A stretch of 64,000 nucleotides of DNA from Promethearchaeota archaeon. GTDB taxonomy: Archaea > Asgardarchaeota > Lokiarchaeia > Sigyniarchaeales > Promethearchaeaceae. The stretch's first letter is position 1; every line of letters starts with the position of its first letter. The notes beneath the pieces were generated by a model that saw only the letters and a list, made by a program, of their open reading frames with translations, did no database searches and was not told the DNA's origin. The translations under genes and the position numbers were made by a program. The stretch is from positions 1-64,000 of the forward strand of contig SDNX01000002.1 in the NCBI GenBank assembly GCA_004524545.1, given 5' to 3'. This document shows positions 54,084 to 62,813 of the stretch, in pieces.

Positions 54084-55799
54084 ATGTTGCGGCAAGTGTT
54101 TTTGTTAAAAGATAAAAGAATCATCTACCGGCGAAGTTTTGCGCTAGCGTACAATCAAGAGCAGTTTGATCAAGTTTTGGAGAAAATTAATGAATTTATC
54201 GTCCAACCTGCACAAAACCAGTTATTCCACAGACCTATCAATAATTTTCAAATAGTGTTTGGGCAATTAGGAGATTTATTTTATATTTTTGTGGTTGATA
54301 CTGGAGACCCTTATAAAACTGTACAAGAGGAAATTCAAACATTATCTAATACTTTATCTGGTAGTGGATTAAATATAACGGATCTATTGGCAGATTTAGA
54401 AAATAAACGAGAACTTGATGCTCTCATAGAAGAAATTCATTATTCTCTTCACCCAAAAATTGTCTTGATCGGCCCCCACGGAAGTGGAAAGACAACCTTA
54501 GCAGAGCGTTTATCGAATAAAGGAGAAATCATAAGGGATATTAGCGAATTCGCCAAAGTTTACAAAATTCAGTTAGGTCAACTTAAATTTGATTTATGGG
54601 ATTTTGTCTTAGATGATGATTTTAGCCCGTTATGGGGAAACTACATTCGTGGATCCGATTTGGTTGTTTTTATTTACACCTCCACTGAGAAAACCCATAG
54701 GAGGATTGAAAATTTCATCAATTTATTTAAACGTGAAGTGCCTTTCAAAAGAAAATTCTTCCTTTTATCTCATTCTAAAGATGCGGACGAGTCTGTTATT
54801 GCTAAATTCAATGAAACCTATGCTGCAGAATTAGACACGGATGCATTGAAGTATGATATTATGGACGAAGATTCGGTTGCTGAAGTGAAAGATTTATTGA
54901 TGATACACTTGGAATTGAAACGTCCACTCCCACCTCGTTTCAAGGATTTAATCCTAGAAAGTAATGCTGCAATTGAAAAGAATGACTTTCCGAAAGCAAT
55001 CAAAATTATTGAGCAAATGATAATGATTGCTGAGGAACACCAAGAACTGGAATATTTAGCGTTATTCCGCAAAAAGATCGCAGAATTAAAAGGTGAGCCT
55101 TTGGACGAAAAGCCTCTCGAAGAAATTAAAACTGGAAAAAAATTCACTGCGCCTCAAAAATTAGCATTCAAAGATGTAATTACAGTGAAATCCTTGGATG
55201 GTTCGACAACACATAAAGCAGGACAAAAAATCTCAGTTCCTACTATTACTTCCTTAACAGAAGATCCTTACCAATCCACCACAAAACGAGAAACTTCAAG
55301 GTATGCCCGTGAAGGAAAATTTACGGGGGTCAAGGACAGAAAATTAACTTTTGAACGCTCTCCCTTAATAAAAAATGAAATTGTGGGACTCAAACCTAAA
55401 GTGATAGAAAAAGAAGAGGAAATTGAAAAGCTAGCAGAGGAACCAAAAAAAGAGGATAAATATGTTCAGCTAGAGGAGAAAAAGCACAAAGAAAAGCAAT
55501 CATTTCTTCACGATGCATTTACTCATTCTAGACCACTTCCTATTACTGAGCCATTACCGATTCCAAAGGATGAAGTTGGAAGTCCAGCTGAAGAAAGGTT
55601 ATTGTATGAATCGGAATTGCTCCACAAAACCATTTTAGCACTAGGTAGAAATTTGAGTTTAGAGAATTGTCGTACTTTTATCCAACAAATTCAACTAAAA
55701 TTGGGAAAGGATTTATTGGATGAAAAAGATATTGCTAACGCTGCCCAGTTATATGTAAAAAAATTGGAAGACCGGGAAAAATTCACAGAATCCACCTAA
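54084..55799 (+). CDS. Longin-domain and GTPase fusion protein
   Basis: Residues 1-120 form a longin-like domain (MLRQVFLLKDKRIIYRRSF; NNFQIVFGQLGDLFYIFVVD) like the N-terminal part of signal-recognition-particle receptor alpha or coatomer small subunits. Residues 124-310 are a P-loop GTPase with KIVLIGPHGSGKTTL, a degenerate G3 FDLWDFV lacking the usual glycines and a weak G4 (SHSKDAD). The last 250 residues are charged and mostly disordered, ending in a helix bundle. In trafficking systems longin and GTPase units are usually separate partners. A relic of the gene's 3' end lies downstream. Confidence 0.75.
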   Translation: MLRQVFLLKDKRIIYRRSFALAYNQEQFDQVLEKINEFIVQPAQNQLFHRPINNFQIVFGQLGDLFYIFVVDTGDPYKTVQEEIQTLSNTLSGSGLNITDLLADLENKRELDALIEEIHYSLHPKIVLIGPHGSGKTTLAERLSNKGEIIRDISEFAKVYKIQLGQLKFDLWDFVLDDDFSPLWGNYIRGSDLVVFIYTSTEKTHRRIENFINLFKREVPFKRKFFLLSHSKDADESVIAKFNETYAAELDTDALKYDIMDEDSVAEVKDLLMIHLELKRPLPPRFKDLILESNAAIEKNDFPKAIKIIEQMIMIAEEHQELEYLALFRKKIAELKGEPLDEKPLEEIKTGKKFTAPQKLAFKDVITVKSLDGSTTHKAGQKISVPTITSLTEDPYQSTTKRETSRYAREGKFTGVKDRKLTFERSPLIKNEIVGLKPKVIEKEEEIEKLAEEPKKEDKYVQLEEKKHKEKQSFLHDAFTHSRPLPITEPLPIPKDEVGSPAEERLLYESELLHKTILALGRNLSLENCRTFIQQIQLKLGKDLLDEKDIANAAQLYVKKLEDREKFTEST

Positions 55800-56078
55800 A
55801 TGAAATTTATTACCTTTAAAGGTATTTTTCACTCTATGCTCAAAGGGAAAAGAAACCTCAATTATTTTTTTTTCAAACCGATTTAAACTGACTTGTTCGA
55901 CAAAAATATCGTGAATTAATGCCGTTTTTCAAGAGATGCTAGGATTAAAATCAAGATTTTTTCGATGACCGAGTCAATTTGAATCAATTTGTTTTTTTTT
56001 CTTCTCATCTCCTTTTTTAACAATTTTATTAGTCTTAATTTTAATACCAATGATAGCTATTAAATCACATATAACGAT

Positions 56079-56200
56079 CTTAGATCTAGGTTTAGGATTA
56101 AGTCTAGAGAACTGCTGTCCATCCACCAAATTTAATTCAAATTAGACAAGGATATATTGGATGCAAAAGACTAGAAGATCGAAAGAAATATTCAATTAAG
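56079..56200 (+). pseudogene. Relic of the longin-GTPase gene 3' end
   Basis: The bases match the end of the gene at 54084-55799. LGLSLENC aligns with NLSLENC, and the stretch over TTTAATTCAAATTAGACAAG aligns with the FIQQIQLKLGK codons. A deletion then removes about 13-15 codons, after which ACTAGAAGATCGAAAGAAA aligns with the KLEDREK end. Stops and frameshifts make it non-coding. Confidence 0.75.
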
Positions 56201-56236
56201 TAAAAGGTGTGCCCATCTGTCATTCAACTCTGATAA

Positions 56237-56246
56237 TTTATATAAA
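56237..56246 (+). promoter_or_regulatory. TATA box of the cytoskeletal-type cluster
   Basis: TTTATATAAA lies 37 bp before the ATG pair at 56283/56286, which implies a very short leader of about ten bases. Confidence 0.55.
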
Positions 56247-56282
56247 GTATTCAAAAAATCACGAAATCGCGAACAACAGATT

Positions 56283-57191
56283 ATGATGGGATATCTTAAG
56301 GAATATATTGATGCTCTATGTGAAGATTGTGTTTCCGACCGTATGAACAATGTGCTGAACCCCAAATGCCGACGACGTTTTTTAATCAGTGTTAGAATCC
56401 TCTCAAGTAGCCCGAAATCTGAATTACCATTATTCTGTTATAATCAAGTAGTTTCGAATATAACTCGATTTATTGATGGGAAAACGACACTGTTCACCCC
56501 GATAGATGTCATCATTTATAATGAGGATTTTTTCAACCTTTTCTTCGGTAAAGATGCAAAAGAAATCCTAAACCACACAAAGGATCTTACAGACGATAGC
56601 ATCAAAAAAATTGTCAAAATTATTTCGAAATCTAATACACCAGCGATTTATTCCAAAACTCGTAAAGAACGGCCTGGGATTTTGCGTACGATTTTAAAAC
56701 GTGAGAAAATGATTCGCGAGGGATCCTTTATTTATGATTTAAATCCGAATTTTTTCATAATATGGAGATCTAATACGTTATTTATTGCGGATCTAAGAAA
56801 AGGATATGCAATTTGCAATGTACATAGGGAACCCATAGAATCTCTTGATATTTTAGAGATGATCATCCCATTATATTCCGAAGGGAAAGAATTCCAGATC
56901 ACCCTTCAAGAAATTGACCAATTTCCCGCAAAAACTTCCTTGCAAATAGGAATTAATCGTAAAGCATTAAAAAATATTGCAGACGAGCAATTGGATAAGA
57001 AATTTACTGAAATCACTGAGGAATTAAGTCCAAAATTCGCTCGCACTACTTTCAATTTTACGGATAAATTAGACTTACAAATATATGTAGAAGTTCAAAG
57101 GACTTCGACATTTGATGACGTAAATTTCGTCTTTAATACAATTTCCACATTGATGGAAGCTGAAAGTATAAATCTATTAAATGAGATATAG
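56283..57191 (+). CDS. Hypothetical protein in the actin/longin cluster
   Basis: The 302-residue soluble protein has alternating helices and strands and no recognised motif. A CEDCVSDRMNNVLNPKC segment near residue 14 has three Cys. The protein starts a run of seven co-directional genes that ends with actin, so a cytoskeletal or trafficking context is likely. A second ATG three bases later is an equal start candidate. Confidence 0.55.
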   Translation: MMGYLKEYIDALCEDCVSDRMNNVLNPKCRRRFLISVRILSSSPKSELPLFCYNQVVSNITRFIDGKTTLFTPIDVIIYNEDFFNLFFGKDAKEILNHTKDLTDDSIKKIVKIISKSNTPAIYSKTRKERPGILRTILKREKMIREGSFIYDLNPNFFIIWRSNTLFIADLRKGYAICNVHREPIESLDILEMIIPLYSEGKEFQITLQEIDQFPAKTSLQIGINRKALKNIADEQLDKKFTEITEELSPKFARTTFNFTDKLDLQIYVEVQRTSTFDDVNFVFNTISTLMEAESINLLNEI

Positions 57192-57215
57192 ATAAGAAAA
57201 TAAGAGAGAATAGTT

Positions 57216-58304
57216 ATGGAAGAAATATTTGACCTGTTAGCGACTGATCAGACTCAAAAAGCAATTGACATCATCTTGGAACGCCTATTGGCGGAATCAA
57301 ATGATGAATTTATCGAACTTTTGATTAATAACTTAAATCGAATAAACGCAGAGCATTCAGAAGTGATTAAAGCCATTTATACCCAATTATTAAAGTTAAT
57401 AGGTATAGAAAATGATGTCTTGCGTTATTCCCTTGTTTTATCGCTGAAAACTGTAATTGAACAAGATCCTCAATTAGTCATTCCTTTTGCTAAAGAATAT
57501 TTAATTTCGGAAAATGCAAATACACGGGAGAGCATTGTCCAATTATTAGCTTTTGTTGCAAATACCTATCCAAATGATGCTAAAGGTCTGTTAAAATCGG
57601 TTATTCCTTTATTAGCAGATAAGGAAGATTTTGTGCAAAAAAAAACAATTGAATTTCTCCAAACACTGGGTAAACATTGTAATTTAGAAGTTGAAGAGCG
57701 AATTTTAGAATTTTTGAAAGACACCACAGACGAAAAAACCCATGAAAATGCCGAGACTGTTTTGAAGAAGTTAGTTAGTATAAAAAATCTCGAATCGGAA
57801 CAATTAGAAAAAAAACACTTGGAGATTCAAAAGAAAGTTCTGGATAAAAAAGAAAAAGATGTAACTGAGGAAGAAGTTAAACTTAAGCAAGAAGAGATCA
57901 AAAAGCGCGAAGAAGAAGTTGCCCATCAAAAAGTGCGTAACGAACAAGAAGAAATTAATGATCAAAAAAGAAAGGAATTAGAAGAAAAAGAACAAGCCCT
58001 TCGAGATAAAGAATTTGCATTAAAAGAAGCCAGACTGAATATAGAAGAAAAAGAGAAAGAATTCCAAGAAGAAATTATCAGACGAAAAGCAGAAATGCTC
58101 GAACAAGAAATGGAGATCAATCGTAAGCGTGCTGAACTCGAAAAAGCTGAAAATGAACTTGAATTAAAGGAATTACAGGAAAAAGAAAAGACAATAATTG
58201 AAGTTGAAGACAAACGAGTTGAAAAACGTCTAAATGCTTTGGATAAGGATCATGAAAAAGAAGACGATGAAGATTACGAAAAACTCGAGACTGAATCCAA
58301 CTAA
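57216..58304 (+). CDS. HEAT-like repeat and long coiled-coil protein
   Basis: The 362-residue protein has an N-terminal helical-repeat part (residues 1-180), with ENANTRESIVQLLAFVANTYP and KEDFVQKKTIEFLQTLGKHC like HEAT units. A coiled coil of about 160 residues follows, extremely rich in Glu and Lys (KERE/EEKE heptads). The tail is acidic. Such architecture suits a scaffold on filaments or membranes. It is 24 bp downstream of the unknown gene. Confidence 0.65.
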   Translation: MEEIFDLLATDQTQKAIDIILERLLAESNDEFIELLINNLNRINAEHSEVIKAIYTQLLKLIGIENDVLRYSLVLSLKTVIEQDPQLVIPFAKEYLISENANTRESIVQLLAFVANTYPNDAKGLLKSVIPLLADKEDFVQKKTIEFLQTLGKHCNLEVEERILEFLKDTTDEKTHENAETVLKKLVSIKNLESEQLEKKHLEIQKKVLDKKEKDVTEEEVKLKQEEIKKREEEVAHQKVRNEQEEINDQKRKELEEKEQALRDKEFALKEARLNIEEKEKEFQEEIIRRKAEMLEQEMEINRKRAELEKAENELELKELQEKEKTIIEVEDKRVEKRLNALDKDHEKEDDEDYEKLETESN

Positions 58305-58397
58305 ATCGACAAATACTTGCACCAATAGATATTTTTTTTAATCTCAACTTTTTCTATTGAATTATAGACAACAAATTTGGCTTAGGGGAAAATTGTA

Positions 58398-59441
58398 TTG
58401 AAATTATCACTTTTTAAATGGGACCATCAATTAGGACCGGAACCCCTTATTCAGTACCCTCCTGATCCTCAGTCACTATTTCCAAAGAAAGAGGTTTTAT
58501 TACGAATTTGGTCAATACATGAGTTGAACAGTGAACCGATAGTCAGTTTTGCACAAGAACCTCTAAATTATTTGTCAATAATGCATAAAAATTTGAACGA
58601 ATTTTATTTTGCACTGTTAGAATTAGATATTCAAGAAGATCCCAGCAAATATAAAGATATTTTTCTAAACATGTCTTCTACTTTATTCAAATCAATCGGA
58701 ACAAACAATTTCACGCTTATTCTTTCTGAAACCTACTCGATGATTGATGAGTATTCCAAACTTAATCAAGATCAATTGTATTTTAATCTCTATAGAGATA
58801 GAAATAAGGTTAATATACTGAATTCTTTAAGAAAAGGCGTTGTTAGCAAAAATAAACTATGTGAAACTTTACGAACGCATTATGGAATCGCGGAAACCAA
58901 TTTTAATATCTTAATCACACCATTTCAACATCTTGGTTTAATTATGGAAAACTCAATTCATGGATGCAGTAATTTTTATCTTATAAAAGATGTATATGGT
59001 GCTAGAATTCCTCCAGATGCATTATATCATGAACTTTTAAAAAGTTCAGACGAAATGGACAAAAAATACATTGGCTATTTGACCGATTTTTTTACTCATT
59101 ACCGTCCTGAAAATGATGATGATGACACTTTGCTTCAAATCTCAAAATTGCTCAGTGATACTCAAATCTACAACAGTTTACGAGTTTTATATGAAAATAA
59201 ATTGAAGAGAAATCGCTTTATAGATATGATTTCTCAAGATGTACAGTCCTACACAAAATTACGTCAGCTCAAACTCATCATAGAAATTGAAGATTTTCTC
59301 TATCCACTTTCTGAGATTCATTTCTATACATTTACCCCATTTTATCTTATTCGCAATCTTGGTAAACGATTCCAAAAGAATGATATATCTACCGAGGAAT
59401 TATTTTATCATATTAGACTTCTACAATCCATGAAGGAGTAA
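58398..59441 (+). CDS. Longin-like/winged-helix protein, paralogue
   Basis: The 347-residue protein begins MKLSLFKWDHQLGPEPLIQYP and aligns in layout with the 49403-50482 product: a strand, an Arg/Trp loop, NEFYFALLELDI as the central strand and winged-helix-like repeats later (NILNSLRKGVVSKNKLCETL). The start is TTG, with AGGGGA 14 bases upstream. It is the first of four tightly spaced genes (gaps of 4 and 2 bases and a one-base overlap), ending with actin. Confidence 0.65.
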   Translation: MKLSLFKWDHQLGPEPLIQYPPDPQSLFPKKEVLLRIWSIHELNSEPIVSFAQEPLNYLSIMHKNLNEFYFALLELDIQEDPSKYKDIFLNMSSTLFKSIGTNNFTLILSETYSMIDEYSKLNQDQLYFNLYRDRNKVNILNSLRKGVVSKNKLCETLRTHYGIAETNFNILITPFQHLGLIMENSIHGCSNFYLIKDVYGARIPPDALYHELLKSSDEMDKKYIGYLTDFFTHYRPENDDDDTLLQISKLLSDTQIYNSLRVLYENKLKRNRFIDMISQDVQSYTKLRQLKLIIEIEDFLYPLSEIHFYTFTPFYLIRNLGKRFQKNDISTEELFYHIRLLQSMKE

Positions 59442-59445
59442 CTCA

Positions 59446-60027
59446 ATGAGTTCTAAAATCCAAACTGTTAGTAAAATTATAACCATTCATGAATATCTGG
59501 ACCATGCAGAAGAATACCAGCACTTGTTTGAAATATGCCTACAACCACCAGATAATATAACCTGGCAGATCCATGATGAGTTCGTTTTTGCAGGCACGGC
59601 ATTTCTCGGAGATTTAAATCTTCACGAGCAAGAGACTGAAAATATTGAAATTCATCCATTCCCTGAATGGGTAATAAAGATATTCCAACCCAACAAAAAG
59701 CCAGGAAAAGCGTACGCAATTTTTCCACTTTTGCCTAAAAAATTTATCCAAAACACTTTACCGCGAAAAAATTTTTCGACTCGCATTCAAAAAATTCAAG
59801 AAAAAATCAATTCTCTTACAGCAGATGAAATAGTTGCGGTAGAATACCAGGATGGGGTCTGTATCAAAGTTCCAGAAAATGTTCCTCATTATTTCTTATC
59901 CGTTGTTGAAAAAGGTGAGGATGTTCCCTATCTTCAAGTATTTGAACCACGAATCGATTTTATTAAATCCCATATGGGGTTTGATACTCCTTATTTCCAA
60001 CTCCCCTTTAAATTGAAGGTAAAATAA
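59446..60027 (+). CDS. Cupin-like protein
   Basis: The 193-residue protein ends in a cupin-type strand set, DEIVAVEYQDGVCIKVPENV with PHYFLSV and YLQVFEPRID. The PENVPH motif is typical of RmlC-like cupins that bind sugars. The metal-binding His triad is incomplete. AAGGAG precedes the ATG. Clustered with a PIG-L deacetylase, it may serve glycan metabolism. Confidence 0.55.
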   Translation: MSSKIQTVSKIITIHEYLDHAEEYQHLFEICLQPPDNITWQIHDEFVFAGTAFLGDLNLHEQETENIEIHPFPEWVIKIFQPNKKPGKAYAIFPLLPKKFIQNTLPRKNFSTRIQKIQEKINSLTADEIVAVEYQDGVCIKVPENVPHYFLSVVEKGEDVPYLQVFEPRIDFIKSHMGFDTPYFQLPFKLKVK

Positions 60028-60029
60028 CG

Positions 60030-60779
60030 ATGAAAACTCCTAGTATAATCCATGCATCGATAAATGAAATCCCATTAGTTATTCCAGAATCAATGATTGT
60101 GTTTGCAGGACATCCAGATGATGAACTAATATCGGTTGGAGGAACCATATTAAAATATGCAGCATTAGGAACTAAGGTAACTGCAGTGGTGGCAACGAGT
60201 GGATTAGGTGGATACGCAAAACCGGATGAGAAAAAGAAAATAGCGGAAACTCGTGCGAAAGAATTTGAACTGGTTTCAAAATATCTGAATTGTGACTTCA
60301 TTGAGTTAAACTATAAGGAAATTAATGTTACAAGACCAATTGTATCAAAATTCACCAACCTTATTCGCAAACACAAACCACAAGTGATATTCATGCCTCA
60401 TCCTTCAGACATTCATCGAACGCACAGAAAACTCGCAAAAGTAGTTCGTGAAGCAATTTACCATACCGCAACAGGTCGAGCTTATGGGGGGTTTGGAAAA
60501 GATTTCATGCCTTCCGCGGTATATTGCTATGAAAGTCCCTCATGCAAATTTCAGTATGTGGATGCTAATGTATTCGTTACCGTAGATATTTCTGATTTTT
60601 GGAATAAAAAAGTCGAGATTTTCAAAAAAGTATATGCATCTCAAGTAGAAGTATTGGCTCGCGTATTGGATTGGGCTCAAGATACAGCGACTCTTCGAGG
60701 TAATGAAGTAAATGGGGAATATGGAGAAGCATTCATACCATTGACTGAATACGTTCCGATGAGAATTTTGCTAGGTTAA
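60030..60779 (+). CDS. PIG-L/LmbE-family deacetylase
   Basis: The 249-residue protein has the Zn motif AGHPDDELISVGGT near residue 29, with HPDD as ligands and base. HPSDIHRTHRK near 131-141 gives the third His. These match GlcNAc de-N-acetylases such as PIG-L and MshB. Its substrate could be a glycolipid or thiol precursor. It overlaps the actin gene by one base (TAATG). Confidence 0.85.
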   Translation: MKTPSIIHASINEIPLVIPESMIVFAGHPDDELISVGGTILKYAALGTKVTAVVATSGLGGYAKPDEKKKIAETRAKEFELVSKYLNCDFIELNYKEINVTRPIVSKFTNLIRKHKPQVIFMPHPSDIHRTHRKLAKVVREAIYHTATGRAYGGFGKDFMPSAVYCYESPSCKFQYVDANVFVTVDISDFWNKKVEIFKKVYASQVEVLARVLDWAQDTATLRGNEVNGEYGEAFIPLTEYVPMRILLG

Positions 60780-61912
60780 TGAACCGTAAAGGATGTAAAC
60801 AATATATGTCAAACATTGTCTCTGTAGTTCTGGATATTGGAGAGTTTTCTTGCAAAATTGGATACGCAGCAGAAAATGAACCCAGAACGACGTTTTATTC
60901 AATAGTAGGAGAACCTAAATATCAAGATATAGAAATGGGGGGAAGTAAACAGTACTACATTGGTAATGAGGTTGCTAGCTCAATTGGATTGTATAAAATA
61001 CATCACCCTATTAAACTTGGAAGGATAGAAGATTGGGATTTCTTCGAGAGACTCTTGGATTATGTATTTTACACCTTAAGAATTGAACCTTCTTCAGTCA
61101 ATGTTCTCTATACTCATCACCCTTTACTCTCTAAAGACGAGAAAAAACACCTTTTTCAATTGTTTTTTGACAAATATCAAGTAATGGGATTTTACCCAAT
61201 ATTAGACTCACTACTTACAATGTATTCGGGAGGATTCCAAACCGGATTAGTAATCGAAATGGGAGCTAGTTCAATTAGAATTGTCCCGATTTACAAGGGA
61301 TACATGATCTCTCATGCAATAGAAGTAATTCAAATGGGAGGGACTGTTTTAGATAATTTTATGTTTGACCAATTGCAGAACGCAGGATTCTCAACAGACT
61401 CCTCTGTACGTCGTGAAATAGGCCGAGTTCTTAAGGAACGTTCGTGTTTTGTCTCATTAGACTTCAACGAAGATAATAAGCATGTAAAAAAAAAGGAATT
61501 CCGTTTACCCGATGGGGATATGATAGAATTAGGATCAGAGAGATTTATGGTCCCGGAACTTTTGTTTAAACCGGAATTATTTAATTTAGAAGAAAAAGCC
61601 CTCCATACTGCGGTTTTGGATGTAGTAAATAATTGTGATATGGATACGCGCACAGAACTTTTAGAAAATATTTTTCTTTCAGGAGGATCTTCGGTTATTC
61701 CTCAGTTAGAACTTAGACTACAAAATGAGCTAGAAGTTGGACTAGCTCAAAGAGGAATCGATATGAGAACTCCTCGAATAATTGCCCCAAAACAAAGATT
61801 TTTTTCTTGCTGGATTGGTGGTTCAATCTTAGCAAGTTTACCGGGATTTCAAAGTTCTTGGGTTACTCGACCTCAATACTATAAAGGTGAGATCCCAGAG
61901 GATTTATTATGA
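60779..61912 (+). CDS. Actin-family protein (Asgard actin-related)
   Basis: The 377-residue protein matches actin along its length: LDIGEFSCKIGYA at phosphate loop 1, LLTMYSGGFQTGLVIEMGAS for phosphate loop 2, VPIYKGY, MGGTVLDNFM, LSGGSSVIPQLELRL and SCWIGGSILASLPGFQSSW. Loop 2 has Glu-Met-Gly where actin has Asp-Ser-Gly, and the first loop lacks the second Gly of DNGSG, so nucleotide handling may differ. The overall match is nearer to actin/Arp than to MreB. The start overlaps the deacetylase stop; an internal ATG at 60809 (MSNIVSVV) is possible. Confidence 0.9.
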   Translation: MNRKGCKQYMSNIVSVVLDIGEFSCKIGYAAENEPRTTFYSIVGEPKYQDIEMGGSKQYYIGNEVASSIGLYKIHHPIKLGRIEDWDFFERLLDYVFYTLRIEPSSVNVLYTHHPLLSKDEKKHLFQLFFDKYQVMGFYPILDSLLTMYSGGFQTGLVIEMGASSIRIVPIYKGYMISHAIEVIQMGGTVLDNFMFDQLQNAGFSTDSSVRREIGRVLKERSCFVSLDFNEDNKHVKKKEFRLPDGDMIELGSERFMVPELLFKPELFNLEEKALHTAVLDVVNNCDMDTRTELLENIFLSGGSSVIPQLELRLQNELEVGLAQRGIDMRTPRIIAPKQRFFSCWIGGSILASLPGFQSSWVTRPQYYKGEIPEDLL

Positions 61913-61928
61913 CCTTTGAAAAAAAGTA

Positions 61929-62603
61929 TTAATCACTATACACAACGTATTTTAATTCCTTTCCATCCCGATCATAGAGTTTTATATTCTCTGGTTTATC
62001 ATAGGGATAAGCTAATAACATAGTAAAACGTCTTTTCCTCATTACTGCATTAAATACTTCGTTTCGCTCCAAATCTCCATCGGGACGTGAGATGAAAGTA
62101 CCCTCATATGAAAAGTCAAATGGTAAGGAACACATAGACTGGAAATTCACATAGTTAATTCTATTACCTGGTTCTGCACATTTAATAGCCGGAATGATTA
62201 ATTCTGAAACCTTTCCTTTATCTACGGATAATAATCCTTGAACCTTTTGGGGATGATACCTTTTACTCATTTCGATTAATCCATTAAAGCAAGATTCGGT
62301 AAAAGGAATTACGCGATTTAAAATACTCTCAATTACAAGAAAAATTTCATTTAATACATCCACAACAGCGAAAGGTTCCTTCTCATTCCACTCTCTAAGG
62401 TGCGATAAAATAGTGGTTAGTTTAAAGGTTCTCCCATTATCTTTAACTAATTTTACTTTTGGAGCATTAGGATACCTTTTAAAGTTGACAGAGATATACA
62501 CTTCCTTGGTTAGGGGGATATGCATCAAATACTCTCGATTTTTATAATTGGTTGCTTCAGGATATTTTTGCTTTATCGTTTGTGCAATTTCCGCAAGAAT
62601 CAT
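61929..62603 (-). CDS. Possible E2/RWD-like plus degenerate JAB-like protein
   Basis: The 224-residue protein has an N-terminal half that looks like an E2/RWD fold (MHIPLTKEVYISVNFKRYP then KVKLVKDNG and HLREWNEKEPF), without a catalytic Cys at the normal place. The second half resembles a JAB/MPN domain: PQKVQGLLSVDKGKVSEL, then YEGTFISRPDGDLERNEV where active enzymes have HSHP and a downstream Ser/Asp. The metal His pair is missing, so activity is doubtful. It is convergent with the actin gene. The assignment is by eye and needs a profile search. Confidence 0.45.
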   Translation of the reverse strand: MILAEIAQTIKQKYPEATNYKNREYLMHIPLTKEVYISVNFKRYPNAPKVKLVKDNGRTFKLTTILSHLREWNEKEPFAVVDVLNEIFLVIESILNRVIPFTESCFNGLIEMSKRYHPQKVQGLLSVDKGKVSELIIPAIKCAEPGNRINYVNFQSMCSLPFDFSYEGTFISRPDGDLERNEVFNAVMRKRRFTMLLAYPYDKPENIKLYDRDGKELKYVVYSD

Positions 62604-62676
62604 AATATGATTAGCTTCACGTGATTAAAAATTGTTGATATTCGATCTTAATGGAAAAAGAAAGGAAAAAGACTAG

Positions 62677-62813
62677 GAACAATAAAGCTTAGCAATCATT
62701 ATCTATCAAAAAAGAATCCACTTCTTCAAGTGTTGGATTGGCAGAACAATAAAGCTTAGCAATCATTATCTATCAAAAAAGAATCCACTTCTTCAAGTGT
62801 TGGATTGGCAGAA
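62677..62813. repeat. Tandem 67-bp duplication at the ribokinase 3' end
   Basis: Bases 62677-62746 and 62744-62813 are identical over 70 bp and overlap by GAA, so the unit is 67 bp. The right copy includes the last 18 codons and stop of the PfkB gene. The left copy is non-coding and lies downstream of the stop. The exact identity marks a recent event or an assembly artefact. Confidence 0.92.

Larger units (their letters stand above)
55800..56282 (+). other. Intergenic region with gene relic and promoter
   Basis: The 483-bp gap follows the longin-GTPase gene. It has T-rich tracts (55860-55875 and 55989-56020), the decayed 3' copy at 56079-56200 and the TATA box of the next gene. Apart from these no gene was seen. 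Confidence 0.5.

Noticed and set aside
62677-62813. Insertion-sequence footprint or attachment site
   Set aside because: The repeat units are adjacent with no intervening element, no terminal inverted repeats and no integrase nearby, so a simple tandem duplication explains it.
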